A stretch of 64,000 nucleotides of DNA from Holothuria scabra (taxonomy: Eukaryota; Echinodermata; Holothuroidea; Aspidochirotida; Holothuriidae): NCBI GenBank assembly GCA_037179385.1, contig CM074190.1, positions 11,428,206 through 11,492,205 of the forward strand. The letters are read 5' to 3'. The notes below the pieces were generated by a model. That model made no database searches, had not been told where the DNA came from, and saw nothing but the letters and a program-made list of their open reading frames with translations. Shown here piece by piece: positions 1-11,789 of this stretch. Position 1 is the first letter of the stretch, and each line of letters starts with the position of its first letter. Made by a program: the position numbers and the translations under genes.

Positions 1-3000
1 AACAGCTCTAAGATTCTATTGAAAGAGTGCGATGAGGAATGAGATTTCCAATATTTGCCAAATTTTATTTGCGCAGTAAGGTAAGTTCTGATTTAAAGTA
101 TTAGTACGGTGGCTTTAGTTTTGAACCTGTTACCAGTTGGCCTATTTTGGAAAGTTTTAAAGACCGAGAGGGTTATGATTGTCAATTGAAGGGCACTCGA
201 ACATATCAGCGTGAATTTCAATAAGGTTCAAAAGTTTATAAATAATGGGAGGAGGGAGTTATTTGTCACCGGAGAAAGATATGAATGGTTTTAAGAATTT
301 CGAGCAAAAAACAAAACTCCATTAAAGATAAGCGGAAAAATCCTGTATACACAATTAAGTCAAAACCACGTCTGATTTGACGAAACACGTTAGCCACTCG
401 TACTTGACTTATTTCTGGTAATATTTGACTAATGTCTCACAGTAATAGACTAAACAATATCCGTTGAAAATAAGGCAAGGGGTGTGAAACTTGTCAAAAA
501 CTACGGGAATCAGTCAAATATAGTCAATTAGTTAGTTACATGACGTTTTACAGATCAGTTTCAAACTAATTAACAATCCAATATAAACAAAGTCAAATAT
601 CAATAAAGATTGTTTACTAATGTAACTAGTCAATCTGGACAAGGTTTTGATCTTATTTGTTTTACATGAAAAGTAAACGTTTAACCAGCTTTCTGGTTTA
701 ACTAAGCGTTAGAATTGTACCTTACAATAGGTATCATAGGAAGAAGGGAACTTATATGTATAGTAAAACGTAAAATGGGATAGCTATATTAGTTACCAAG
801 GCCAGTAAGGAACATACTTCGAGATTGACCACCACAAATTTTTATGATTTAAGTCAACGTTAAATGGTTCTATGTATTATAATTATATTTAATATTCGTG
901 TTTTTAAACGAACTCATTTATCAACTAGGGTTTGTACATAGAGAGTTTCAGTTTAAGACACTTAGAAAACTGTTTGGCTAAGCTCCTTCTTCTTTTTATT
1001 AGGTCACGTGGGCAAATTGAAACGATTTTTTGGCTCATTCTCGTTCATATTCTTTTTTACTACTGGAAACAACAGCTTTAACTTAACTTATTCCGTCAGT
1101 TGTTGAACATTTTATTGAAACTACCACTATGATTTTTTTCTAGCTTATGTCTGGTCGGAGTGGAATAAATGTACACACCCTAATTAAACACAACTCAACG
1201 TTTCTCATATGACAAATGTGAGCAGAGTAATAAAGTTGATTTGGTTTTGGCAAAGGGCCGGTGACATGTTCCCCAATATATGAGAAATCGTCTATTTGCA
1301 TTGATCTTCTTACAATTTTTTTTCTAAATGAGGTAATATTTGCTCCTCTTGATATTGAGAACATATCATAGCCTTTGTGTTGGATAAGAGCGCATTTGAA
1401 ACATACGGTTGACCTAATAAAACGAAGACTGCAGACTTGAGGTAAATTCAGAACCAACAGTAATTAAAAGAGAGCGACTATAATTATTTCGGGAAGGCAT
1501 CAACCTAACGTGAAACGAATAATAAGGGATATAAAAACTTCGTTACACGACAAGTTATGTACTTTCGTCGACGAAAATTTAGATCATCTTTCAAACATTT
1601 GCATTTTCATCGTCCAGATACGTTTAAGAATATCAAAATTTCATATTATGTGAATGCATTGTCAATTTTTTTAAACTTATCTTCAAACAGAATTCTTTGC
1701 AGTTTTGCATAACACCCATACAGCAATTGAAAAAAGAAGTAAGGGACTAATTTATTTCAGTGCACCTGCAAAGATGCAAGAGATATGTTAATTCACATCT
1801 TGCCAATTTTATGCAACCTTTCAAACTTATAAACCCTATTATTTGCTCTTTTTAAATGCTAACTCGCTGCTTTGTCATATTGAAGAATATAAAGATAAAT
1901 TAATTCAGTGATAATTAAATCAAAGCTGGTGCACCAAAAGATACCTCATTAATCAAAAATGAAAGAAATTGAAGGAAAATTGTTACTTTTCTTTGAACTT
2001 GAATCGTGACTTAATACCTCATTGATCAATTGTTACCACGCTAAGAACTCTTCTCATCACCAAAGGGTGCACATGTTTACAAGAAGAACCATATGACTAT
2101 ACACAGCATTCTCACGTTTCTCATTTCAGTAAATATTTTATCTTTCCCTAATAGAGAGAAAGCTCCAACGAACACATCTTAGTCCATTAATCATGCTTTT
2201 TATCTTTTTGTTTAAATTTATCATGAAACATCCATCGGAAGATCGTTTATTTCTGCGAACTTCAATTTATTCACAAAATTGTCCCTTTATTGATGGCAAT
2301 GTATGAGATCTTGGGGGCTACAATTATGCAGCCCATAATTTTAACTATCCTATAGTAATATTATGTCATAATTGAAGGGAGCATGGATACGAATATGTAT
2401 AAGTTTTAATAATCAAATAACTAAAAAACAGCGATGTGAATAATGTTACAGTTTGCATACACGTGTGTCTCTTATTCACCGAAGGTATGGTACACTCTTC
2501 ATAATTAAAATAATGTAACAACCAACAATCGTGGTATGTTTCAGAAATATTGCAAGGCACCCTTATATGAAAAAAGTGATACTTTTTTGAAAAGGGATAA
2601 CGAGACGAAGATTTAAAGGGAAGTATTGCATTTGTTTTGCAAGGAAAATTCATCCTTTTAAAACCAGTATTTATTGGCAAAGAGTGATAGATAATTACAA
2701 GTAAGGCAGCGTGGTAGACTTCTTTTCAAGAAATGGGTTTTTCTCAGAGAGAAATTCAGTTGTTTGTTGCTCAAGAATAATTTGTTCACCCAAACTTTCA
2801 TCATTTCAAAAGATGCAATTTCCATAACTCTTCTTGTGCAAAACTTTTGAGGAGATGGAGCTATTGCTGGGGTATATTTTTTCAGACCGAATGATTTGAA
2901 AATGACTACGGTTATTTACTTTTAATGTTATGTTGGAACATTTTAAAAGCAGTATTTCTCATTAACAAAATATTAAACATATTGTACATCGTAGGTATTC

Positions 3001-3300
3001 AAATGTGAGCCTTCTGATAATTGCGTCTTCAAACTTAACAAAATATTGGGTTGCCAACAGGACAGAAATGCGGCAATTTGTAAAAATAAATTAGAAGGAT
3101 GAAGTTATATGGAAACTGACTCAAATGAATAATACAATAGCCTGACAAAATACAAACAAAGAAAGACTTGTTCGCACAAGTCTTTGTTCCTACCCTTATA
3201 AAAACCTGATTACAAAAGAAGTCTTCATAGCTCACAAAATAACCTTCACATTAATCAGTTAATAGTGTGGCTGGTATGGCTTAAATGTTGTAGTTGGTTG
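1..3300. other. AT-rich DNA, no supported gene
   Basis: I see no gene, RNA gene or element ends here. Open frames are short (the best about 105 codons), lie on the minus strand, and show no family motif. The stretch is uniformly AT-rich with scattered homopolymer runs. Confidence 0.6.
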
Positions 3301-3310
3301 TTTGTGGAAG

Positions 3311-3433
3311 GACTCTCTTCATTGGCTCCTTGTATCGATTGTATTCTTTGTTAAAGGGATATGGGAAGAGATTGTTTCAATTGTCTTCCAGTGAAGAAAT
3401 TTTCTTGTCTTCTTAAACAGTGCACATCGGCCC
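3311..3433 (+). mobile_element. hAT-type MITE, 5'-truncated copy
   Basis: The stretch carries the family body (cattggct, then cgattgtattctttgtt) and ends in the family right terminus, aaacagtgcacatcggccc. The left terminus is missing. It sits directly before a second, fuller copy. The family is defined from the better copies at 20980-21125 and 31993-32136. Confidence 0.6.
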
Positions 3434-3441
3434 AAATATCC

Positions 3442-3596
3442 GGTAGATGCGAACTGTTTAACAAGGTGTTTTTTGATTGGCTTTTGCTATTGTATTTTAT
3501 CGATTGTATTCTTTGTTTGGGTTAGGGATTAGGTTATGGATTAGGGTTATCGTTAGCCAGTTTGGAAATTTCTTCTTTAACAGTGCGCATCGCCCC
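3442..3596 (+). mobile_element. hAT-type MITE (~145 bp family)
   Basis: Terminal inverted repeats are ggtagatgcgaactgtttaa on the left and the complement of ttaacagtgcgcatcgcccc on the right. The body holds cgattgtattctttgtt and repeats of gattagg. AAATAT lies on both sides, which is a partial match to an 8 bp target-site duplication. No coding capacity; any movement would have needed a transposase encoded elsewhere. Confidence 0.7.
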
Positions 3597-4107
3597 AAAT
3601 ATTGTGGTATCTGATTAAGATCAGCGTGACTTTTAAGTGGAGGATGGGTCATTACCTGAAGCTTGCCTTCAATGTTCGTATTAAGAGGCTTGTTAACAAT
3701 TAAAGGGAACAAAGGACTATGCATGGTTGCAACTTTATTGCTCCTATTGGTTGACTCATTGCTGTAGCGATGTAGTTAACTGCTCAAAGACAATTACATC
3801 CTCCCCTGTGCAAGTTAATAAAATCCGTCACAAAGCTTAAAACTGTTCTTTTAAAAGTTATTGGGGTGTGCCTTTTAAATCGATCTGAAGTACCTTCATA
3901 AACAACACTTTACATATTAATATTTGATTAGTTATAAGCAATACTAATTTAGTTTGATATAAAAACAAAGATACATTGTGTACTTCTTAACTCATCATAA
4001 TATTACTCTGCAACTAAAACCCGTCATCTACATTTTCCATTTCGTTTGGGGATTGAATATAAACCGTCGGGTCTGCTTTTGTTGCTTTACTTCATATTAC
4101 CAGTATA

Positions 4108-4361
4108 GACGAATCCGATTAGCGCTTGTTTTTAGTGACTGTAGTCCGCCATTATTGGGGTCCATCAGCCTAAAATCGTCTTTATGTATTGTTTACAGGA
4201 ATTTCAAACCCTCATATTTAGTGAAATTGGAGAATTCAAGATACAAATTAGTGTACAGCCGTCCATGATAAAGGTAAGCAAGGAAATCGAAAGATTTAAA
4301 GGTGACGGACCCCAGTTGTGGCCGACTGAAATCAGGCCATCACTTTCCGTCCGGATTCGTG
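4108..4361 (+). mobile_element. TA-target MITE (GACGAATCCG termini)
   Basis: The termini are GACGAATCCG on the left and CGGATTCGTG on the right, with TATA on both outer sides. The equivalent positions in units B and C read ccagtatatctt, with one TATA and no insert, so the insertion ends are directly visible. The target duplication is TA or TATA, as in Tc1/mariner-like elements, but no transposase is present to fix the superfamily. Two more copies lie at 16085-16337 and 46710-46960. Confidence 0.85.
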
Positions 4362-4388
4362 TATATCTTATACTGAAATCAAATGTAA

Positions 4389-4553
4389 CAGGATCGGATC
4401 CAAGGGGGAGGGGGGCTTTTACGGCCTCAGCCCTCCCTTTTGGCTGCAGCAACTATAAAATATACAGGAAATTAACAAAGCAACTCGCTCACACCCCTGA
4501 TTTCTCTTAACTTCAGCCCCTCCCTCTTTTTGGAATGCCTGGATCCGCGCCTG
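4389..4553 (+). mobile_element. Short hAT-like element in unit A
   Basis: The ends are caggatcggatcc and, reversed, caggcgcggatcc, resembling the CAGGGGCGGATCC type of hAT terminus. G-rich sequence follows the left end. TGTAAC flanks both sides. The same insert is present in units B and C, so it predates the triplication. Confidence 0.6.
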
Positions 4554-5385
4554 TGTAACTTATATTAAATCGTTACAATGAAAACGACTTCTCTCTTCTC
4601 AGACATGATTGAAGAGTTTTCTCATAGATCACAATCAACATTATGGAGGATCAACTGAACATGCTAATCGATATGTAATGATCATCCCAAAGTTTTATTA
4701 AAAACAAAACCTCTCTCGGGTTTTTTTTTTTTTTCTAAAAAGGTGTTTGTATGAAACGTTTTTGAACACTTTTCCCAACTTTGCTAACATGTTTATGTAT
4801 TAAACACTCATTTATTTAACTCTTATTCTTGAATATTTCGCTTTTAAGCAAAACAAGTTTTTATTACTCAGCATGTAGTGTCTAATAACTAAACACGATA
4901 AGAATTTTAAAGGGTTTTCAAAGTGTGGACAAAATAAGTGTTTACTTGTCAAACACGTTTATTCAGAGTGAAATTAAGCGGACTTTTGATAAATGAATTA
5001 ACTGAAACTGTGAGGTCATAACTCTATATTATGATTTGAATGATTACATAAACAATTTTTTTTAACAATTTAAATATTCTTTGAACATCCAGGATGAGTG
5101 GTATCCGGATGACTGATGTTTCTGTTTGTATTGCATCAGAGCGGAAGTGTATAACATATTATTTCCTATATATTAATATCTGTAACGATCGCATTCAGCC
5201 CACTTTAATAGGCATAAACGTTATTTCTCGTAAGGGATAAAAATTGGAAAGGGACGTTTCCTGTGAGTAAAGGTCAAAATGAAAGAACCACGTGCTGCAA
5301 TCAACTTTTTGTGTCTCTTTAGTAGTCGACTCTACTAATATGACGTTTACATAAAATAGGCCTGGGCAGCATCGGGAGACAGGTG

Positions 5386-5541
5386 GGGGCATTGTCTATC
5401 AATGAATTTCTTAATTGGTAATTGTTTTAGTGTTGCATCTAATGCAATCTTTGTTATATCTTGGGATAAGCTGATCGGCTTAGAGATTAGCTCAATTGTT
5501 AGCCATTAAGGTAATTTATCTTTTAACATTGCGCATCGGCC
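5386..5541 (+). mobile_element. Old copy of the ~145 bp hAT-type MITE
   Basis: The body (aatttcttaattgg, then a degenerate ttgcatctaatgcaatctttg, then attgttagcca) and the right end cattgcgcatcggcc match the family. The left end is degenerate. The same copy exists in unit C at 11943-12099, so it was there before the duplication and has decayed since. Confidence 0.5.
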
Positions 5542-6670
5542 AACGAAAGAAGCTACACTATCGTGTATAGCTCTTTTTTTATTTAATCTAGTGTCTGTAT
5601 TCTGCATATATGTTCTGTATATGTTGCATCTTTGCTTCAATGATTTCGACTCGAATTGCAGCACATTTTTTGGTTGGAAAGAACCAGAAATTGACAAACC
5701 AGTGTAATAAAATATATCAGAAGATCAGAAGATTAGGAAAGAAGAAAATGAAATTTGCACTAATTATTCTCAGACATCACATGAAAAGACAATTTTGTTG
5801 TAACCACGCACAGAAATCGGATTGGTTTTCGAACCAATTTTACTCTGTTGAGTTTTGTATAATAGCAGAATCGTTCGTGGAGCACATAAAGATCAGTTGT
5901 AGATATAGCGTGACCGGCTTTAGAATAAAATACTTTTGCTCCGATTTGGTAGAGAAATCAGATCAAAATTCGGATTGAAAATCACTGTAGTGTGATCGGT
6001 CTTTACTCTACCTGTGCTTCAGTATAGGTTCATGGTGACAGTTCAAAGAAGTTTTTAAAACATTGGTACATATACATTTCACTTGAAAAGTTGTCAAGAG
6101 TATGTATTAAATTTTGAAGATCCGTCGTAAATCAAGTTCTTACTATTTCCAGTCAGTTTGCCTAAATGGGTAGCGCTTTTGCATCTATATTGCACTAAGG
6201 CACTTAAAAATGTTTCAAATGTTTATGTTGACAATGGTTCCAAATCTTGTAGACCAAAAAGAAGGATGGAGTTATGAGCTCTGCTTATGTTTCTGTTGAA
6301 AATTAGAGTTTTCTAGTAGCTTGTCGGATACTGAAGCTTATGAACACTGCTTAGATAATAATATTTTCTTTAGGACCGATACATTTAGTTTGAGATAATT
6401 TAAATAGTTTGAAATGGGAAGGAGTTTGGAGTCCAAAAATAAACGTAAAATAAAACTGAGGAGTATGCAATCAAAATACTCAGAGAGGATGGAAAAGCTC
6501 TTAATGTTAGTAGGTACTGTCTAAGCGATGATATGCTCAGACTCTTATCTTTATTTATAAATGAATCAAAGTGAATTTTCAGGTTACTAATAAACAAGGA
6601 GAAAATTCATAAGGAACGATATAGTGGAAGAAAATTTGGAAGTACTTTTTGATCAAAACATTAAGATAAA

Positions 6671-8261
6671 AAATACCTTTAACTTCGTCACACAGCTTAA
6701 AATGGTTCTTTTTAAAGGTAATTGCGGCGTGCCTTTTAAATTGGGTACCTTTATTACTAACGCTTTACCTTTTAATATTTGATAAGATATAAGCAATACT
6801 AGTTTAATTTGATATAGAAACAAAGATACATTATGTACTTCTTAACTCATCATAATATTATTCTACATCTAAAATCCTTATGCGTCGTCTTCATTCTCTA
6901 ATTAGTTAGGGAGTAAATACAAACTAACGAGTATGTTTTTTTTTTCAACAAAACTTGGGCTTTCGGCCTTTCGCTTTACTTAATATTACCAGTATATCTT
7001 ACACTGAAATCTAATGTAACAGGGTCGGATCCAAGGGGAAGGGGAGGGGGCTTTTACGGCCTCAGCCCTCCCTTTTCGCCACATTAACAATAAAACATGT
7101 GGGAAATAAGCAGTGCAACTTCCTCAAACCCAATTTTTCTTTAAACTTCAGTCCCCCTTTTTTCCAATGTCTGGATCCGCGCCTGTATAACTTATATTAA
7201 ATCGTTACAATGAAAACGACTTCTCTCTTCTCAGACATGTTTCAGACTTTTCTTATAGATCACAATCAACATTATGGAGGATCAACTGAACATGCTAATC
7301 GATATGTAATGATCACCCCAAAGATTTATTTAAAACAAAACCGTCTCTCGATTTTTTTTTTTTCCTAAAAAGGTGTTTAAATTAAACTATTTTTAAACAC
7401 TTTTCCCCACTTTGTTAACTTCGTTATGTATTTTAAGCTCATATATTTCATTCTAATTCTTGAACTTTTCTTTTTTAAACATAACAAGTTTTAATTACTC
7501 AACATGTAGTGTCTAATAGCTAAACATGATTAGAATTTTAAAGGTGTAGACAAAAGTCTGCATAAATGGGTAGCGCTTTTGCATCTATTTTGCACCAAGG
7601 TACTTAAAAAAAATGCTAAAAATGTTTACGTTGGCGATGTATGTCTCAATTCCCGCACACCGAATAGGAGGATAGAGTTATGAGCTTTGCTTATAATTTT
7701 TATTTCGAATATTCAAGTTGTTTGGTAGCATTTCGGAGAATGATACTCATGAACACTGTTTTGATACTAATATTTGTTTTAGGAGCCATATATTTAGTTT
7801 GAGATAATTTAAATAGTTTGGAGCAAGAAGTGATTGGGAGTCAACAAATATACCTAAAATTAAACTGAGGAGTACGTATACGATCAAAATACTCAGAGAG
7901 GATAGAAAAGCTCTTAATGTTAGTAAATATTGTCGAAATATTACGGTGCTCAGACTTCTATCTTTATTTATAAATGAATCAAAATGAATTTTCAGGCTAC
8001 TAATAAACAAGAGCAAATTCATAATAAAGAAAGGTAAAGTGGAAGAAAGTTTTGAGGTACTTTTTGATCAAAATATTAAGAGAGGTTCACAATTTTACGT
8101 CAGGGAAATTTCAGAAGATAACACTCTATTGTACTTTTCACGTGATAAACAAAAATTGTCTAGGAAGAGGTTGTATTCGGTGAAACCTAATTCTCCTTAA
8201 AGATGATTAAATGGGTGTTGTTTGGATGGAAAGAAAATCCAAACAAATTTCTCTAAATCTA
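6671..8261. repeat. Tandem repeat unit B (~1.6 kb, internally deleted)
   Basis: Second copy of the unit. It is collinear with unit A up to about 7550, then jumps (aaaggtgtagacaaaagtctg) straight to the aaatgggtagcgc block, losing about 1.2 kb. It ends with the same caaagacaattacatcctc sequence that starts unit A. It lacks the TA-target MITE and so supplies its empty site. Minus-strand frames at about 6400-6597 (unit A) and 7747-8022 (unit B) look alike only because the DNA is duplicated. Confidence 0.85.
7020..7185 (+). mobile_element. Short hAT-like element in unit B
   Basis: Orthologue of the insert at 4389-4553: cagggtcggatcc at the left, ggatccgcgcctg at the right, G-rich after the left end and pyrimidine-rich before the right end. 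No coding capacity. Confidence 0.6.
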
Positions 8262-8664
8262 CAAAGACAATTACATCCTCTTTGATGGACGATAGGTTCA
8301 TTCGAGGCAAACTGCCTTAAAAAATTCCTTTTACTTTGTAACAAAACTTAAAATGGTTCTTTTAAAAGGTAAGTGTGGTGTGCCTTTTAAATTGATCTGA
8401 GGTACTTTCATTAACAACGCCTTACCCATTATTATTTGATTAGATATAAACAATGCTACTTTAGTTTGATATAGAAACAAAAATACATTGTGAACTTCTT
8501 GATTGAACATAATATTACTCTGCAACTAAAATCCTAATGAGTCATCTCCATTCTTCAATTCGTGATTGGAGTAAATATAAAAAACGAGTCTGCTTTTTTA
8601 ATAAAACTTGGGCTTTTGCTTTACTTCATATTACCAGTATATCTTATACTGATATCTAATGTGA

Positions 8665-8819
8665 CAGGGGTGGATCGGGGGGAGGGGGGGCTTTCATGGC
8701 CTCGGTCCTCCCTTTTTCGCCAAATCTACAGTAAAATATTCAGGAAATTAACAGTGAAACTCCCTCAAGCCCCTCATTTATGTTAACTTCAGCCCCCTTG
8801 TTTTTTGGATCCGCGGCTG
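8665..8819 (+). mobile_element. Short hAT-like element in unit C
   Basis: Third copy of the insert at 4389 and 7020. The left end reads caggggtggatc and the right end ggatccgcggctg. It is slightly shorter than the other two. Confidence 0.6.
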
Positions 8820-9444
8820 TGTAGCTTATATTAAATCGTTACAATGAAAACTTCTCTCTTCTCAGACATGATTGAAGCATGGTTGAAGCGTTTTCTTATA
8901 GATCGCAATCAACATTATGGAGGATCAACTGAACATGCTTATCGATATGTAATGATCTACAAAAAGTTTTATTTAAAACAAAACCTCTCTCAGTTTATTT
9001 TCTAAAAAGGTGTTCATATTAAACGTTTTGAAACACTTTTCCCCACTTTGCTAACATGGTTACGTATTTAACACTCATATATTTAACTCTAATTCTTGAA
9101 CAATTCGCTTTTAAATGTAACAAGTTATTATTACTCAACATGTAGTGTCGAATAGCTATACACATGATTAGAATTTTAAAGGGTTTACAAAGTGTGGACC
9201 AGTGGCGTAGCTAGGATTTTTTCCGGGGGGGGGGGGGCAAAGGTATGAAATTTCCCCAAAACTTTTCCCGGTCAATGTGTATGTATTTCAATATAAAATA
9301 TGCAAACTTACAAGTATAACAACATTACCTTGTTATTTTGTAATATTACCTGCATTTTAATCTTACAGTATAACATAGAGCAATCGGAAATAACAAAGTA
9401 TATTATTTTGGTAAACAATATCTGGTTTATTTGTATGTACTAAA

Positions 9445-9500
9445 GCAGTGGCGTACGCAGGATTTCTCTGAAGGGGGAGGGGCATGCAGTATGGTCTAAG
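9445..9500 (+). mobile_element. Second hAT left-end-like sequence
   Basis: cagtggcgtacgcaggattt repeats the outer left end (cagtggcgtagctaggattt) with a few changes and is again followed by a G-rich stretch. No matching separate right end is visible before 11178. It may be a truncated nested element or a duplicated terminus. Confidence 0.5.
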
Positions 9501-9795
9501 GGGAGGGGTGTCCAGAAATTATTTGACGTTTTCAAGTAGCCTACATGCAAAATGGTGCAACATTTTCGACTTTGACAGGAACAGTGTTAAAGGTTGAATC
9601 GTGGTGGTTCATGAGGATAAAACTGAAACTTTTGTGTCTTTAAATGCACTCTTATGCCATTTATGCTACCTTACGAAGTAAAACTTGTCATTAAATTTGC
9701 ACTTTTAGAAGTCCAAATAAAAGAGCATTGATCGGTATTTGTGGTTTTTCTTGGTCACAAAATGTTATTTTGTCATAAAAATTACGGTATCTAAG

Positions 9796-10110
9796 CGGAG
9801 CGCCACCATTGGTTGGCGCGGAGCGTAGAGGAAATTTGGAAAAACCAGACCCCTTAGATGGCCGGAAATAGCATTTTCCGGGCTAATACGAAGAATCTAG
9901 CCAGTCGCTTTCTTCTTTTGTCGTTTGCAATAAAATGCTCACTTCAAAATATGTTCGCAAACTGCAAAGTGATCAGAGAGTTAAGAGCTTATTTTACTCC
10001 AAATAGGAAATTTTGCCCAAAAGACCGAGAGAAGCGCCACCATTGGCTGGCGCGGAGCGTAAAGAAAATTTCGAAAAATCAGACGCCTCAGATGGTTAAA
10101 ATAGAGTATT
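9796..10110. repeat. Two internal blocks, 234 bp apart
   Basis: The block GCGCCACCATTGG-TGGCGCGGAGCG begins at 9800 and again at 10034, each followed about 50 bases later by a caga-c-cct-agatgg motif. Each holds a short palindrome around GCGCCA. Similar blocks on the opposite strand lie in the larger element at about 42640-42950. Confidence 0.7.
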
Positions 10111-10396
10111 TATGCTTGTAAAGAGAATCTAAACACACCAGTGGGAAACAGAGTCTACCTTTTTAACTAAAAAATGGAATTTGACAGAACTTGCCTAGGT
10201 CTATTTGTAGGAATTAAAAAAATTGGCATCAATGAAAGACCTTGCAAGGACAATCCTTCCCCTTTGAAAAATTTTGAAAAATTGGGTGTCCTTATAAGCA
10301 TTCTGGTGCCACATATGCTATCTTTTGAAGTAAAATCTGTGTTAATAATGTTAGACTACGTATTTTTAAGAACAAAGAAATAAATGGCATCAGTGA

Positions 10397-10462
10397 GGGG
10401 GGCATGGCCCAATGGTCTCCTCTTCGCACGACACTAAGGAGGCCTAATAGTGGCTCGATCAC
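10397..10462 (+). other. tRNA-like sequence (possible SINE head)
   Basis: ggcccaatggtc resembles a tRNA D-arm/A box. About 40 bases later, ggctcgatcac resembles the B box (8 of 11 positions against GGTTCGANTCC). ctcct and aggag pair in the right place for an anticodon stem. I do not call a functional tRNA: the T-arm is weak and no acceptor stem is clear. Confidence 0.35.
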
Positions 10463-11434
10463 ACAGGATATCCTGTGAGAAAAGCAGTCTGTTATGTGTA
10501 GAATGCCACAAGGTACTCATTGTCCATTTATTGTTACACTCAAAGTGAGCAGAAAGCTATTTTCCCGAACTAGCTCGTAAGTCTCCAAGGATTAGGCTAA
10601 GTAACAAAATCTAAGTGTGCCAACGGTTCCCGTTAATTCTAATTTCTAGATTAACTTTAAGTTTATCGTTGGCCATGGATTGTTTCAGCCCGATCCATCG
10701 TTATGTACACAGAGTAAAATCGTACAGCTACTGCTAGCTTGTAGAAGAACATAACAACCACGGGGGTCTACGGTAGTGACTTGTCAGTTTTCACATGCTT
10801 TTACTGATGAATTCCCAAAGTATCACCTGAATAACAGCTTCCTGTGCACTGAAATGCACTGATCATAACCCCCGTGCGTATACAAGCACAAAAGAACATT
10901 CCATCTGCTACGCGAAGAAGACATTTCTGTGGAACGCAAATTGGGCCGGTTCATGAGACACTGACGAAATTTGAGCTAATTTGTTGCATGAAAATACGAA
11001 TTATGCATGAGAAATGTCTCACAATTTCTTATTCTAACAAAAATTTTGAAAAATGTTTGTGAAATTTTTGTAATAGTAAGAAGATTCATCAAATTTCCCC
11101 ATTTTCATCAAATTTCCCCCAAAATTTTTCCAGGGGTGGGGGCAACTTGCCCCCCTGCCCCCAGTAGCTACGCCACTGGTGTGGACAAAATGAGTGTTAG
11201 CTTGCTAAAAAAGTTCAATCAGAGTGAAATTAAGCGGATTTTGATTAATGAATTAACTGAAACTCTGACGTAATATATGATTTGAATGATTACACCAACA
11301 ATTAAAGTATTCTTTGAGCATTCAGGATGAGTGGTATCAGAATGAGTGATGTTTCTCTTTGTATTGCATCAAAGCGGAAGTGTTATTATATCCTATGTAC
11401 TAATATCTGTAACGATCGTATTTAGCTCACTTAA

Positions 11435-11789
11435 AGCGGCTCATTGAGTTTGTTCATGATATTCAACAAATTTTTCCAAACCTGTTAATTTTTCTTCACA
11501 TACAAATGACAAATGGTCAATCTCAGACAATCCCCATACCCTACGTACAGAAAACTGTTTCATGAGTGAGTACTTGACGGTTGAAGACGGTTTAAAAAAA
11601 GTCGTGACCAGACACTCTTTCAAATTATGTACAAAACTGTTACAAGTAAGGACACTAGAAAATTCAAAATTTGAACGTTTTTTGTGACTTTTAGACTTGA
11701 AACTTGACTTGTTATGCTTACTATAAGCATTGTTATGTGGCAGTGACCCTTCTCTCATTTAGTTATCAATATCAGCTCAATGAGCCTCT
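11435..11789. mobile_element. TTAA-target MITE, 355 bp
   Basis: The ends are AGCGGCTCATTGAG and its complement-like CTCAATGAGCCTCT. TTAA lies to the left and TCAA to the right. The matching position in unit A (cactttaatagg) has one TTAA and no insert. TTAA targets fit piggyBac or Kolobok. A minus-strand frame of 105 codons (11441-11758) fills nearly the whole element, with no motif I recognise. Confidence 0.75.

Larger units (their letters stand above)
3785..6670. repeat. Tandem repeat unit A (~2.9 kb)
   Basis: First of three neighbouring copies of one unit. Shared landmarks with units B and C include cttaaaa-tggttctttt near the start, a long match beginning tatattaaatcgttacaatg (4561 here, about 7191 and 8825 in the others), and aaatgggtagcgcttttgca (about 6162, 7563; near-match 12724). 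The unit starts with caaagacaattacatcctc, which recurs at the B/C junction. A TA-target MITE interrupts it at 4108-4361. The far end is shorter than in B and C. An open frame of 122 codons at 5610-5978 is broken in unit C, so I do not call it a gene. Confidence 0.85.
9200..11178. mobile_element. Non-autonomous hAT-type transposon, 1979 bp
   Basis: The termini are CAGTGGCGTAGCTA and its complement TAGCTACGCCACTG. The target-site duplication is an exact 8 bp, GTGTGGAC, at 9192-9199 and 11179-11186. Unit A has the uninterrupted site, caaagtgtggacaaaa, at about 4919. An 8 bp duplication with CAGTGGCG ends fits hAT. A G run follows the left end and C runs precede the right end. The interior holds a second left-end-like sequence at 9445, two copies of a GCGCCACCATTGG block 234 bp apart, and a tRNA-like stretch. 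The longest frames are under 90 codons and show no transposase. Confidence 0.9.

Noticed and set aside
4184..4510. 108-codon frame crossing the TA-target MITE
   Set aside because: It runs through the MITE and into the next insert; the other MITE copies do not keep it.
5610..5978. 122-codon plus-strand frame in repeat unit A
   Set aside because: The matching DNA in unit C (about 12210-12520) has early stops, so the frame is not maintained.
6400..8022. Two similar minus-strand frames (65 and 91 codons) in units A and B
   Set aside because: Similarity is explained by DNA duplication, and unit C has lost the region. No family motif.
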